Positions 37,270 to 49,249 of a stretch of 64,000 nt of DNA are shown one piece after another; the stretch's first letter is position 1; every line of letters begins with the position of its first letter. The stretch is from Orthonyx spaldingii (taxonomy: Eukaryota > Chordata > Aves > Passeriformes > Orthonychidae). A model generated the notes under the pieces. The model was not told the DNA's origin. It worked only from the letters and a program-made list of their open reading frames with translations, and ran no database searches. A program made the position numbers and the translations under genes. The stretch covers positions 848,017 to 912,016 of the forward strand of contig VZTJ01000255.1 in assembly GCA_013397795.1 (NCBI GenBank). The letters are read 5' to 3'.

Positions 37270-37418
37270 ACAATATTTAATTCCTATATAACACTTCTCA
37301 GACGTCAAAGTGTTTTGCAAAAGGGATCAGTGTCAGATGAGGAAGAGGAAGTAAATGCCATCTCCAGGGTCACTGAAGTCTCTTGTTTCATCTCTAACCA
37401 CTAGATCCTAGTCCTTTC
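37270..37418 (-). mobile_element. MIR/L2-type SINE relic
   Basis: The plus strand reads TATATAACACTTCTCAGACG, then TCAAAGTGTTTTGCAAAAGG, then CAGATGAGGAAG, ending CTCTAACCACTAGATCCTAG. Sauropsid MIR-like copies, as I recall them, read 'AGCACTTTTCATC...TCTCAAAGCACTTTACAAAG', 'CAGATGGGGAAACTGAGG' and '...GCTCTAACCACTAGACC'. All landmarks occur in order, so the relic is nearly full length though diverged. Orientation is minus by the MIR convention. Confidence 0.55.
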
Positions 37419-39689
37419 ACAGGTAGAAGGACCTCTGTGAGACTATGGGGGCCTGGTGCTGTTTTCAGCTGCTTGGAACAATCCTAGACTGTGCCCAGCA
37501 CATGGACCTGGGAAGTGACAAGAACACTGCTCGTGCTGAGTGTAATGGCATAGAAACTTTACAGGAACACACGAATGTTTAACTCTCTTTAACATCTTAT
37601 AATTATCTATATATTTATTCCTTAACTACCCTTCTTTGGAGAACATCATTCTTACCCTTCTAGGGATAAGAAATGGCAGCTTTCTTGCCTCCAGAAGGGC
37701 TAGTGATGCAGACACAGTTTGGAAAGGGGCTCATGCTCACTCTCCCATAGCCCAGGCAAGCAGCCATCCTCTCTCCAGCCCTTCCTGCCTAACAGTGTAA
37801 GCAAACCCATGCACAGCTGCCCGCAGAAAAGCTCTTAGCGTCTATAGAACAGGCATCACTATTTGCCCCTTAAAGTAGTAATACAAAGCTAATTAGAATG
37901 GCAAGTAAAGTGTACAAAAGGAAAGAAAAAAGAAGAGAAAGGAGTGAAAAAGGAGTTTTGTTTGACCATACAAACAGACAAAGAGGTAAAACTTGGATAG
38001 CAGTAGAGGAGTTTAAAAAAGCTTTTGGTGCATTCAATCTATTGCCTCTCTGCTCCTGGTGGAAAAGATCACACATATCATCTTACAGTGTTTGTTGTTC
38101 TCTGTAAAGATCTGCTACGATGGAGCTCTCACACCGGCTTCATACTCCATTGTATTGGCTTCTTGTTAACACTTATCAGCTGAAACAACATTACAGCAAC
38201 ACAGAGTCCAGAACAGTGTATTTTACAATACCACTAGAAGACTGTGTTTATGTGTAGGGGGAAATACACTTTTTTTTTCCCCCTGAAAAAAAGAACAGGA
38301 GGATAGTACAAAACCCAGCAGAGGCAAATAATTTGAGCCAGAGCTGCTGGTTGCCCAGAGGTAGCTGTTGACATGCAACAGTTTTGCAAAGACTACAGGT
38401 TAGTAAGTTTGGACCTTCTCTAATTACACCAGGTGGAGTCCTTTCATGATGTGCAAAGGACAAGACATGGGATGCATGAAAGACCTACTTCTGCATATTT
38501 TCCTTACAATTTCCCAGGTGTATGCCCTGTGAGCAAGGGTGTCTGATTGCCTGAGTACAAGAGAGGATGGCACCCTGGAAATCAACAATGGAACAGCCTT
38601 TGCCATTGTTTTATCACATAAAATAACATATAATTTTTTTATAAATTCAATAATAAAGTAATAAAAAACAAAGCCACATGGGAAAGCATGGAGAAATTCA
38701 ACTGTGTTCAGTCCACAAAATCATAACCTACCCACTGTTAATAGGAGAAATGGTCTTCCAGTTTTCTCTGATGCTGTAACCTAAGTTAACAACTTACAGG
38801 TTACGAGAGTTCAAATATCCACTATTGGCAGTGCCTGACCAGGTTGTCTGCTGCAGGCTTGTGGATTAAGGGTACAAAGACTTTCAGGTAAATACTACTG
38901 AGAGAAAATGGTGTGGATCCACTGCAGTTTGAGCAGTGATGCAGGAACACGTGTGTGTCATGCAGTGCCTTCTGCATCGTGGTGTATGTGACACCATTAG
39001 GCCTTAGGAAAAGAGAGTCTGCAAAATGAACTCTCGGGTCTTGTGAAGGCAATGAACTGAATGAAGAAGTGTATAATGGAGCACAGAAAAAGCACATAAT
39101 GATTTATTTGCATGTTTCTTCCAGGGAATAGGATCCATAACAATTGCAGCCCTACACACAAACAAAACATAAACATGCATTCTTAAGGTAGAGTAGTTGC
39201 AGTCTATCTGAGTTTTATTAATACTAACCAGTGAACAAAAGCAATTGGTCAAAAGTTGCAAATACATATTTCCTGTAAATCTGTAGTTTGTTCTTGCTTT
39301 AAAACATATGGTTAGTCTCTTACATGTGCTTTCTTGGATCAGTGACAAGATGTCCTTTTGAAGAAAAAATGAGACACATTAGAGATCCACAGAAGGGAAG
39401 GGATCTACAGAATATGGTGTATTTGCTCAAAGAGAGCCCTAAGGATCAGGATGGCTATAAGAGAGCATTCCCTGTCGTCTCTGCATTCAGACTTACAAAC
39501 ACTCAGCTAGCCCATCTTAGAATAAACAGTGTGGCCAGCTGAGAAAAGCAGCCATATGAGAGCCTCTGTATACATCCCACAGTGGCAGGGAAAACAAAGG
39601 GTGAATATAGAATACTGCAAATTTGGTTCAGTTCAGAGTAAAAAAAGGTGTGCTACTGATCCTTCCCAGATTCCTTTCTCTTCCAAATG

Positions 39690-39770
39690 TTTCCCAATTA
39701 CACATAATATTTCCCAATGGTATATAATTATATATAATATTATATATTTCCCTTATATATAAGGGGAAAC
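39690..39770. repeat. AT-rich imperfect repeat with palindrome
   Basis: TTTCCC followed by AT-rich spacer occurs three times (about 39690, 39710, 39747). The end contains the perfect 16-bp palindrome CCCTTATATATAAGGG (39750-39765), extended on both sides by TTT/AAA-type complementarity with one extra G. It probably arose by local slippage. Confidence 0.65.
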
Positions 39771-41728
39771 TCCCTTAGAGTACTACAAGTGTTTTATTAT
39801 TGGCTCTGGAAACTGACCCTAAAGGAATTACTTGATGTTATTTCCTTAAATGAAATGAAAGAAACATTCCTGAAATGAAACACAGATTCTTCATGGGTTC
39901 TACTCTTCCATAAACAAATCTAAGCTGATTTCATTGCTCTTGAATAAGAGAACACAAACTCCATTTCTGGTTTAACCCTAATCAGAGTTAATAAACAAAA
40001 TAAGAAGACAGACCTGGAATGGGTCTCTGGGTCACTGATCTGAGTACTTTGCCACTGATTTCAGTGTTGTGTCTTCCCTTTCATTAACTCATCAGGCTCT
40101 GACAATTGCCATGTCTTAGACAGACTTGATGGCTTCCCCCCTCAAATACGTCACTTCCTCAAGGCAGTTCCGAGACAAGGGCAGGATAAAATCCAAGCAT
40201 CCTCAGTCTCAGTCACTCGCTCTGTTATAATACCAAAACTGAAACATGTCCCAAATAATGTGGATCATGCTTATACACTACATAGGGAAAGAAAATTGTA
40301 TTTTCTTTCTCCAATTCACTGGAATTCTCATGAGAGAACAATGACCAAGATAAAAGCTCAGCAAAGACAAATAAAGAAACAACTCCACCTCTTCCTGAAA
40401 AGATGTGAAAATAATGTTAACTGGAGAGAGCTTTGTTTTGCTTTTGCTTCCTCTACAACACAGAGAATGTTAATGAATTACACTGTTAACTGGAACATAA
40501 TCTTGTCTGTAAGGGATCAGGGGAAATTTAGATGTGGGACTATCGGATAAGGAGAGGCAACTGGGAGTTTCTGGAAGAGTTGAGAAATTGGCATATGAAA
40601 ATAATAATTATAGATTTTACAGTATTTACTGACAAATACTATGGAAGAAACCTCCTTATTTTTAACTCTGAACCTTGGTAAAAAGGGAATTAGGATACCT
40701 AGTGTTAAAATCTCCTCAAATCCCTCAAAGCTTTAACTGAAGATCTAATGCTTTAGCTGGTACACTGGAATTTGCTTAGCTGATACAAATCATATTTCCA
40801 GGAAAATTTGTACATTATACTCCCAGATGTCAGCCAGATGATACAAGGGTATTTTGGCTTGGAAGCTTCTTTTCTCCTTTTCTGTTTTTCTTAAGAAGAA
40901 AAGAATTGCTTGTATGTTGTTTACAAAGATTTCAGCATGATGACTGCTATTTTAGCCACTAACACAAACAACCTTGACAATCAGAATGTATTTTTTTCAA
41001 CCTTCTTCATCCAGACAAGTAAGCAGTCATCAATTACAATCCCACACATGAAATACAAATTTAGCAGTACAGAAATGAAAACTAAAGCAATTTGTACCTT
41101 TACTATTCCAAGGGGATTCATTCTTGCTCTGTTTACTATGAAATATTTCCTCTCTTGAAGTCAAAGTTACATCAATGTCACTGACCTTAAGTTGAATCAT
41201 AGTAAGAAGATGACATCCTGGCATTCCTGGCATCATCTCCTCATTATTGAGCTTTTTATTTACCATGTGTCTTAAAACAATGCTCAAGCATTTGTTTTCC
41301 TTAGGTTGCAGTCAAGTTTGATTTATTTGAGTTGATATCATCAAATTTAACACTATAAAGTGCATTTTAGAAAACCTGATTTTTAATTGATGTCCATTGT
41401 ACAAATTAACTTTATCAGCAAAATATGTAAAATTTTTTTTTACCCACTACATAATATTTCTTAATAATAACTGTCATGACACTAATGATCTGAAATGCAA
41501 AACCATACGAATGTCTATGGAAACATAGGTTTCTGTGAACAGCTTGGAAAACAGAAAGACATTCCTGACCAAATAATCCTATTTCACTTCCAGCTCTTAC
41601 TCTTCTTTTGTCTTGAAAACAACCAGAATATTAATATGAGTGTTTGTTCTTCTACTGCACTGGTCTGTCATTTTCCCTATTTATAAAATTATTGCCCCCA
41701 GTAACATAGCATTTCCCACACCTGGATG

Positions 41729-41775
41729 TACACACGCACATGCACACACACATACACACATATATGTACACAGAC
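41729..41775. repeat. Imperfect (CA)n/(TA)n microsatellite
   Basis: Interrupted ACACACGCACATGCACACAC pattern running into CATATATGTACAC. Confidence 0.85.
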
Positions 41776-42119
41776 AAATGCTGCTCACAGTACATTCTAA
41801 ATTAGCAGGGTAAATAAAGAAAGAGAGCTCTGTGTCTTGCTGGCCCTTGCAGGAAACCATGTCACATAAAATGTAATGGAAGTGTTCTAAGTGGTGCACC
41901 TCAATCCCCTACACACCTGAAGGTACACTGTGTCTTCACTGCTGGAGTGCACACGTGAGTGTATGGGCACAGTTATACCAAGCCTCTCAACACTTTTCTG
42001 TGTCCAAGACAAAAACTTCATCACTTTGCTGTCCAACCCACGTCTTCATACACTTCTGCAACTCCTAACTGACTCCAGCATGGTGAATGAAGTCACTCAG
42101 GCTTTAGGCTTATTTAAAC

Positions 42120-42325
42120 GAAGGTTGCAGAGGTGCCTGTGCACCCTGTCTCCCACAAACCTCTTCAAGTCTATTCCATTGCCCCCCTTCTCTTTTAAAA
42201 CTCTCCTCCTGGTGATGATTGAAAATGCAGTTGACTAAACACCAATTCTACTGATCAGTGTTACCCCTTATTTCCCTTTTTGGTCTGCTCCATGTATTGC
42301 CTCTTGTCTTCCACTCTGCTTGCAA
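42120..42325 (+). mobile_element. L2-type LINE 3' region relic
   Basis: Ordered landmarks are CTTTTAAAACTCTCCTCCTG near 42191, GTGATGATTGAAAATGCAG near 42212, a TGATCAGTGTTACCCCTTAT stretch near 42252, and TATTGCCTCTTGTCTTCCAC near 42295. A sauropsid L2-like sequence I recall reads '...TTCAAAACTCTCCTCTGCCG', 'TGATGCCTACAAAAA', '...TTGTCTC...' and '...TGTTGTCTCTTGTCTTAGAC'. The order and spacing agree. It is diverged and truncated before the terminal region; no open reading frame is kept. Confidence 0.45.
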
Positions 42326-42329
42326 CAGG

Positions 42330-42995
42330 GAATACTTTGGGCTGATCTGACATAGGCCAAATGCAATGCGACTCTGCAACATCCCTAGGCTACCTGGGCA
42401 CTCCTCATACTTCTTTACTTTAGGGAGTAATGCAGATGCCTCATTTGGGAATGTGTCCACACTGCTATCTCCATTGAAGTAAAAAACCAGCATTTTGTCA
42501 AGATAACTAAGTCTCAGTAATATCTGGAGAGGTTTTAAACTTCTTCTCTCACTCCTTGATCTAGAGAAGAAATCTAGAGCAGATACACCTCACAGCATCA
42601 TAAACTCGTTGGAATACTCTGGGCTTATGTAACAAATATAAAAACCTCCATGTACCATATCACAATCCACAATAACCACCCTCTCTGCGCAGGGCTTTGT
42701 TATACAAGCACAGTAACTAATTTTGTGTGATGGGCTGGCATGGAATTATCATCCTCATTTTCTTTGAACATGAGGCCAGAATTTAAATCCAAACCCTGAT
42801 GGACTTTTTCATACAGTATTTCAAATTAGTCTGTTTGTATGGGAAAGTCAGAATAACTGCATCAGTTCCTAGGATATTTGGCTGAACCTGATGTCTCTAT
42901 TTTTGAGCATATGGTTTATTGAATTGTAATACTTTTCAAGATAATTCCAACTGCCCTATTCTGAAGGATTTGTATTCTCAAGTAGAACATGCACA
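42330..42995. other. Non-coding DNA, nothing specific seen
   Basis: Unique AT-rich sequence. No exon, repeat family or CpG cluster is recognised. Confidence 0.5.
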
Positions 42996-42999
42996 AGAA

Positions 43000-43290
43000 T
43001 AAAGATTTTGATTGCAGCTTTAATATCAAAGTAATATGTTTCAATTGACTAAGCAGGCCACTAACAATTTAGATAAAGGGATGCAATATAACAATTAATG
43101 AGCTATACACAAATTCCTCATTGTTCATTAACCCTTCAGAAGCTGCCTATTTGCATATAGCCCATATCTTGCCTTCATTTTGTCCACACTCCAAAAGATG
43201 GTAGAGTACTCAAAATATGTTGCTAAGAGGTTGTTTTAATGTATGGTAAATGATATGCATACACATTATGAAATAATACGTACAAAGCAC
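43000..43290. promoter_or_regulatory. Candidate conserved non-coding element (SOX/POU-like words)
   Basis: This AT-rich, non-repetitive block has SOX-like words (ATAACAATTAATGAG near 43089; CATTGTTCATTAA near 43120), an octamer-like ATTTGCATATAG near 43149, and TTTCAATTGACTAAG near 43038. Adjacent SOX and POU words are typical of neural or stem-cell enhancers. This is inference from motifs only. Confidence 0.3.
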
Positions 43291-43294
43291 TGGT

Positions 43295-44062
43295 AATGGT
43301 TCTAACAGAGGTAATGGAATTTAGTGCAATTTCTACAGGGTAAAATTTTAGTTAATATCCATTACAAAATCAGCTATCTCAGGAAGCGCTGGGTTTGCAA
43401 GATCAGTCAGCCTGGGGCAAAACTCTGCTGGAAAGAGCAGCAGGATAGGAAAGCTTCCAGGCAGTGGGTTGACCACACCCTTACTCTTGAATTCAGCCCC
43501 AGCAAAAAGCAAAACAACACGAGGCCTACACTTTTTGTTCATACAATATTTTTCCGTAGCAGCACGGCAAACACCTCATGCTATTGTCGCACATGTTGCA
43601 GCAACTGGTATGATCTGGAAAGGTCCAGATCCAGCAGTCACATGGTTTCATGAAAATCACCACTTTTCTTATGTAGTCCTTTGACCTTGTGGGTTGTGAT
43701 AAAAAGGCTGGAATTATGAACCCTGAAAAATGTCGTAAACGTCCAAATTATTTCTTCCCTTTTGTTTTCTTGACTCTGCCTAGACTTCTTCATGAGATCC
43801 TTAGGGTGGGAGCATTACCCACCGGTTACCACAGCTGCTTCTCCCCTTTGGATGTTCTCATTTCTCCCTATTCTTTTGGCTGTATTTGTGTATTTGCTTG
43901 ATTATTTGACAGAGTAGTTTAGGTTGGAAATAGTATATATACATAGAAATATATTAGCTGGACTAAATAAGAGTATTTCTACTGATGACAGGGAAATATA
44001 GCACAGCAGGTTATAACAGAACTTTTCATTACTGAATTTGACATTCAGGTGACCTACATACA
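43295..44062. other. Non-coding DNA, no gene seen
   Basis: A 109-codon plus-strand frame (43324-43653) overlaps another frame on the minus strand and resembles no protein I know. No repeat family is recognised. Confidence 0.5.
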
Positions 44063-44067
44063 AATGA

Positions 44068-44195
44068 CACAAAATTATCACTCGTTTTACAAATGGGGAG
44101 CAGAGATGTAAGGTATATGAAAGAGGTTTTCCCAAGGACACACTGCAAGTCTTTAGCCGAGACAGAACTCAAGCAAAGGGCTCCTGAAGGCCATC
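44068..44195 (-). mobile_element. MIR-like CORE-SINE relic
   Basis: The plus strand reads AAAATTATCACTCGTTTTAC, AAATGGGGAGCAGAGATGTA, then TTTTCCCAAGGACACACTGC, AAGTCTTTAGCCGAGACAGA and ACTCAAGC. This follows the reverse complement of MIR ('ATTATCCCCATTTTACAGAT', 'GGGGAAACTGAGGC', 'TTGCCCAAGGTCACACAGC', 'AAGTCAGTGGCAGAGC', 'GAACTCAGG') without large gaps. It is the best-preserved MIR-like copy here. Confidence 0.65.
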
Positions 44196-44199
44196 CCAG

Positions 44200-45045
44200 C
44201 ATCCCATCCTCCTGGCAACTGAGAACACTAAAAGGTCATAAAAGTGTATGAGACAACTGAGTGAATCATGTCCGTAATTCATTCACTTGAGCTTTGTTTT
44301 CATTCATAAACTCATCAAAGATCAGAGCCTCTGAAGTGAGTTATAGTCCCATCTCCACTGAAAAGCTGTTTGTTAATCTCAGGCAGACCTTTGCCTTTAT
44401 GGCTATGCAGTGGGTGCAGTTAATATACTTTCATTTCCTTTTTTATTGTTAGCTCAGATATTAATGATGTCAGCTGTATTCCCAGCTCTACCAGTAGGTT
44501 GGAGTTAAACCATGGCAACAAGGAATACCTGTACAGACCAGTGTCCCACCTGCATGGAAAATGGATTACCTTTTCCACAGTGCCTGTGCAAACGTACCTC
44601 CAAACACATGGCATTTGGTAGTTAGAGGCCCTTCAGATTAAATAGATTTTGGATCAACTCCACTCTTCCTAGTCCTGAATCACCAACTTATGTACTGGAC
44701 CAATATTACTTGATATTCACATACAGATATGAAATAGCCTCTTTTAGCTCTTCATCTGAGATAAGCAAGTCAGGAGCGGAGGAGTCTGCAGGGCAGGAGC
44801 TAGTCTTCTCCATGGAGCAGAGCAGTCCAAGAAGAGATGCTTTGTGGCTGTGGCTTCCTCACAGCCCATGGACAAGGTAGCAATCCTTTTGCAAACTAAA
44901 GGTTCATCCCAGGCAAGTTTTTAAATTTTTTCCTTAGACAGGGAAGGAAAGGTCTGCATTCACAAAGGAAAAGACTTCCTTACTCTAAGAAGCACTTAGT
45001 GACCGCTCCCTGCTACAGTAAAGGTACAGAATATATCCTTAAAAA
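44200..45045. other. Non-coding DNA, nothing specific seen
   Basis: Unique sequence, slightly GC-richer near 44.75-44.9 kb. No exon or repeat family is recognised. Confidence 0.5.
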
Positions 45046-45049
45046 TAAG

Positions 45050-45330
45050 TACTTTCTCACAAAATATAAGATTGTTGAAATCATGCTTTCGAAGCATTTC
45101 TAATTGCTATTTAAGGAAATTAATGCACTAGGATTGCATTATCACAAGAGATTGTGGTCATGTAGATTCCTGTGGCTTTCTGATATGTATGCTTGGTAGC
45201 TTTTTCAGTTGTTTCATATAGCATTTGTATGTATAGCACAAATTTAATTGTTACCAAGGCTCACCAGTACCATGAAATTATAAATTTTAATTTCAAAATG
45301 TTTGTATGCAACTAAACGAATTCAAGGTGG
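45050..45330. promoter_or_regulatory. Candidate conserved non-coding element with palindromes
   Basis: An AT-rich, non-repetitive block. Near-palindromes are ATGCTTTCGAAGCAT (about 45083-45097) and GAAATTATAAATTTTAATTTC split around 45274-45294. Homeodomain-type words include TTTCTAATTGCTATT near 45097 and GGAAATTAATGCAC near 45115. It is consistent with a constrained element; AT richness is the alternative explanation. Confidence 0.25.
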
Positions 45331-45334
45331 ACAG

Positions 45335-46165
45335 GAACAATATTCAAGGTACAAGCAAATAGAAAAGTACACAGACAAAAAATAACCCATCATTTTAGAG
45401 CTGGGGCTCTTGGCTACTTTGGAAAAAAGATTTCAGAAAAAATCCTACTCTGCATTTTCTCCCCTGGTACATCAAAGTTAAAAATCAAATCAATACCATC
45501 TTAGTATTAGATGGTGGTGACAGCATGTGGACATCAGTGTTGTAATTAAAAAGCCATTCAGCTCCGTTGGTAAAATGTAATTTTAGCTGTAGTCACTGGC
45601 TGTTTCTAAGCAATCTATTTACCCCAAAACGTCCTCAGGCATGGACTGAAGAGTGCGAAATGATCGAATTTTAGTTATCCTCATACATAACAAATTTCAG
45701 TTATAATTCCTACTGTAAAAAATGTTATAATAATATTACACTGGAGTCCCTATGCTAACAGACACCAGGGATGGAAGAGAAGGAAGAAACTTTCTCTGCT
45801 TTACCACTTCCATTAGTCTCATTTTACATGGGACATCTTCCCTGAACCTGCAGAGGGCCTAATCCCAGCTGGTGACTGAGGCAACACCCTGTACTGCTCC
45901 AGTCCATGGCCCACACCAAGGGACCATCACGGAAAATTGCTGCGAGATTTCCCCCTGTTCTGACAAGGACAGTCAGAGGAATGTCCCTCATTGCTTAAAG
46001 ACTGGCAGAGCTCTGGCTTCAGGTGCTGTTCACAGGAAAAGCTTAGGGCCACTCATTAAAGTAGCAGCTAAATTAATGGTAAGCAAAACTAAGTAAAATG
46101 CACATAGCATTTAACTTTCTAAGCTGAAACTATCAACCAATTAAACTAAATAGCATTCCTGAATT
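45335..46165. other. Non-coding DNA, nothing specific seen
   Basis: Unique AT-rich sequence, GC-richer near 45.85-46.05 kb. No gene or repeat family is recognised. Confidence 0.5.
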
Positions 46166-46169
46166 AAAT

Positions 46170-46250
46170 ATTAAGTGTATTTATAGATAAGAAAACTGAG
46201 GCAGAAAATCAAAAGGCCAGTTTTGAGGATAGAACTTCAAAACTGCTCTA
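46170..46250 (-). mobile_element. Fragment of a MIR-like SINE
   Basis: The plus strand TTTATAGATAAGAAAACTGA followed by GGCAGAAAATC and GGATAGAACTTCAAAACTGC resembles reversed MIR ('TTTTACAGATGAGGAAACTG', 'AGGCACAGA', 'GGGATTAGAACCCAGGTCTC') with the middle deleted. It is short and diverged. Confidence 0.4.
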
Positions 46251-46254
46251 CAAT

Positions 46255-48435
46255 CAGCATTTCTTTTGGGGTAACTTATTTCTTTCTAAAATGCCATGCG
46301 GTCATAAGCAACTTTGTCACAGTTGTAAATCATTTGATATTCTACTGCACATTATGAAATCCACAGAGATGGACCTGTCCTCAACACCACAGGTATGCCT
46401 GCATCCCCAACCCCATCCATATCCATAACCCCATCTGCTTGCTTCTCTGACTGCCTGGTCAGCTCCCAAGGTCCCTTCCACTGTATCACCCTGCCATGGA
46501 CTTATCCGAGAGGGAAACAACTTGATGGTTAAAAGCAAGTCCTGCTTCAGAACCCCTGAACCATTCTTCTGCTATTCTCAGCAGTCCAGGGGCAATAGGA
46601 TACTCTTCCCCATCAATCACAGCAAAAGCTGTTACACCAACACATGAAAGTGAGGGTGTACAGGCTTTTGGAATGGTTTATAAATATCTTCCAGAGTCTG
46701 ACAAGCCTTCTAGACCTCGGGAGGTCTGTGGCTGTGTTAGGTATTTGCTGTAGTCAAGGGTTTCACAGCTCACCTCCATGTACCAGCAGTGGGGCACGAT
46801 GCAGGCCAGGAGACTGGTTTTGAAAGCCAGAGCTTAGCAGTCTGCTGAAACCAGAATCTGTCAGAGACTTGGAGATCCAGCAGGTTCCCAAATCAAACCA
46901 GGTTTGGACTGGTTGGCACAGGGAATGTAAGTGCAGTAGTAAAAGCAATAGTTTTGGGTAAATATGGAATAAAAGTTTCTTCTTTTTTTTTTCAGGAAAG
47001 GCAGAAATAAAAGTAGAAGCAGAGATATAACATATTTGCTTAATTCTCTGTGCTAGACCTTACAGGAAAAATAGGAGATGTTCACATAAAAAGACAAATC
47101 ACACTGTAATATGCAGTGCAAATGCATATGCAACTTGTAATTTCCTACTCTCTATTCTTGTCATAGTAGCTATTATTCTCTCACCTTTGCTCACTGGCAC
47201 TAGCAAAAGCAGTGGTGGGCAGCTAGGAATACCATATGTGTTACAAGGCATATGGTTTGAAGTACAGCCACTTCAATTGTAGTGTCAGATAAAAAGTTTA
47301 GAACCATTTTCGTGACTCTCAGTTTCATCAGCATGTTCAGACTCGAGGCAATGAGCTAAATGGGCCAAGTCGTACAGAAGAGAGGTTTCCATCCCTTTGG
47401 GCTGCTGTAGGATGCAGGTTACTGTATGCTGCATGTTAAAAAGTGAAAACATAAATTAGAGAATGTGCCCTAATCTGGCATGCAAAGGACTCCTCTTCCT
47501 GCAGCAAAGAGGAGGCACCAGGCAAGTAGCAGCAAGAAAGCAAATTTTCTTAGTTTTTCACATCCTCTCTCTGCAGAACTCTTTACTCCTTGGGGGAAGG
47601 TGCTGCACTGTACCATCCTTCAAAGGAAGGTCAGCTTGCAGAAACACACATACAATTACTGGCCTGTCTCTGCTGCTTCTTTTTAGCTAGTCAAGCCAAG
47701 TCCCTAACAACACTATTAAACCTGGCATTTTTATCCCATCCCCAAAAATTGCCACAGCTGTTCTGTTTCCTTTCCATATATGTTTCCTTCTTATGATAGC
47801 TCAGAAGTTCTACCAAAATGAGGGATCTTTTGCTATGTCTGTCACAGTTTACCATGGCCAAGTTCAGTGAAACCTGAGAAGAAACATTCCCAAATGTATG
47901 GGGGGAAAAAGAAAATCACAGTTTTATCGCTGTTTGCATGGCCAGGTGAAAAATGAGAGACAAGCTGCTGGGATTTTAGTGCAGCTGCTAAGTGACCAGG
48001 GACTGGGGCCCTCACTGTCCCTGATTTGCATCAGAGGGAAAATGAACCCAGAGAAGAGAGGACGTGTTCAGACAACACTCACACACATCCCAAGGGAAGG
48101 GTGAAATGATGGAGGAATACAATGATGTTTTCTGAAGCATGGTAAATGGGAGAGAAAAGGACAGAGAAGGGTTAGAGAGAGCTCATAAGGATGACTGAGA
48201 GGCAAACAGACCACCCTGGTGGCTTTTGGGGAGGGCAAAAAGCCTCCCTCAGCCTTTGGTGTAGCACAGTGTCCAGCCTGTCAAACTGCCTTATTTTGGG
48301 GTACACATCTCACTCTATTCCTGCAAGGCAGCAAGGACAAGGGAGTCCTGGAATGCTTCAAATGTCCGCTTCTGCTGTCCTCTGAGAAAATCCATTAGCT
48401 TCCCATCTGCATAGCTTCATGTGGTCTTGAAGGCA
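46255..48435. other. Non-coding DNA, no gene seen
   Basis: A small low-complexity CCCCAACCCCATCC stretch occurs near 46.40 kb. No repeat family, exon or CpG cluster is recognised. Confidence 0.5.
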
Positions 48436-48439
48436 CAAA

Positions 48440-48640
48440 CTTATCTGTGCAACATTTATTTTTAGGTTTTTAAAAGATTCTAGCTTACTGTATTGACATA
48501 CAGTGATCACTATTTCTCCCTGCTGTCAATAGTTAAACCAGCATTAATTGACATTGGATTTATATTCATGGTATATTTCTGGAGCAATTCATTAAAATGT
48601 CCAGGCTTGTTGCCATAAAAACCAAATATGGACTAAAGTA
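48440..48640. promoter_or_regulatory. Candidate conserved non-coding element
   Basis: An AT-rich, non-repetitive block with GTATTGACATACAGTGATCA near 48490, CTGTCAATAGTTAAACCAGC near 48523, CATTAATTGACATTGG near 48542 and GCCATAAAAACCAAATATGG near 48612. TGTCAA/TTGACA (TALE-type) words recur four times within 70 bases. It is suggestive of MEIS/PBX-type binding, but untested. Confidence 0.28.
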
Positions 48641-48644
48641 GATC

Positions 48645-49245
48645 TCATACACAGTCCTGTAGGACCTCTGTGATGCACTGGTCACCACAAAGTGACCAGT
48701 ACCTTACTCATTAACCACATGTACCTATTTATTCAAAATTAAGAGCAAAATATGTTCCTCGCTCTTTCCTAGATGCCTTCTTCATTGCTGTGTACAACAT
48801 TCAGCTGAACAAGCTGTTAAGTGGGAAAAGGAGTAGGAGGTGACCAGCTTTCCCTTCATCCTTTCAACTAGCGAGCAAAACAGCACACAGTAACTATCAG
48901 GGGGAGCACATATTTTTTAGTAGCCTGCAGGCTAAACATCCCTCCTCCATCTACCTGTCTATCTTCCCAACGCACGTTGCACTGTCACTCCAAAAGTGCT
49001 CAGAATATGCAGAAAGAGCTCCCAGGAAAGCCCGAGGAGCAGAACTCAACTGGCTCTTCCAGGATAGTTAGATGAATATCAGTACTTCCTTTTTCTGCCC
49101 ATAAATATGAGCAAAAAGGTCGTTTTATCACTACAATAGACAACACAGTATTTCTCAAGACTAAAGAATCCTAAGCTATCAAATACCTAAACTACATATT
49201 AATGATATTCAGGAGAGTATAACAGGGCATTTGTACTGTTTTTAT
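48645..49245. other. Non-coding DNA, nothing specific seen
   Basis: Unique sequence. No exon, repeat family or CpG cluster is recognised. Confidence 0.5.
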
Positions 49246-49249
49246 ACTG

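Larger units (their letters stand above)
37425..42115. other. Non-coding DNA, no gene seen
   Basis: AT-rich unique DNA containing the repeat-like TTTCCC/TATA stretch at 39.69-39.77 kb and the CA-rich tract at 41.73 kb. No exon or RNA gene is recognised. Confidence 0.5.
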
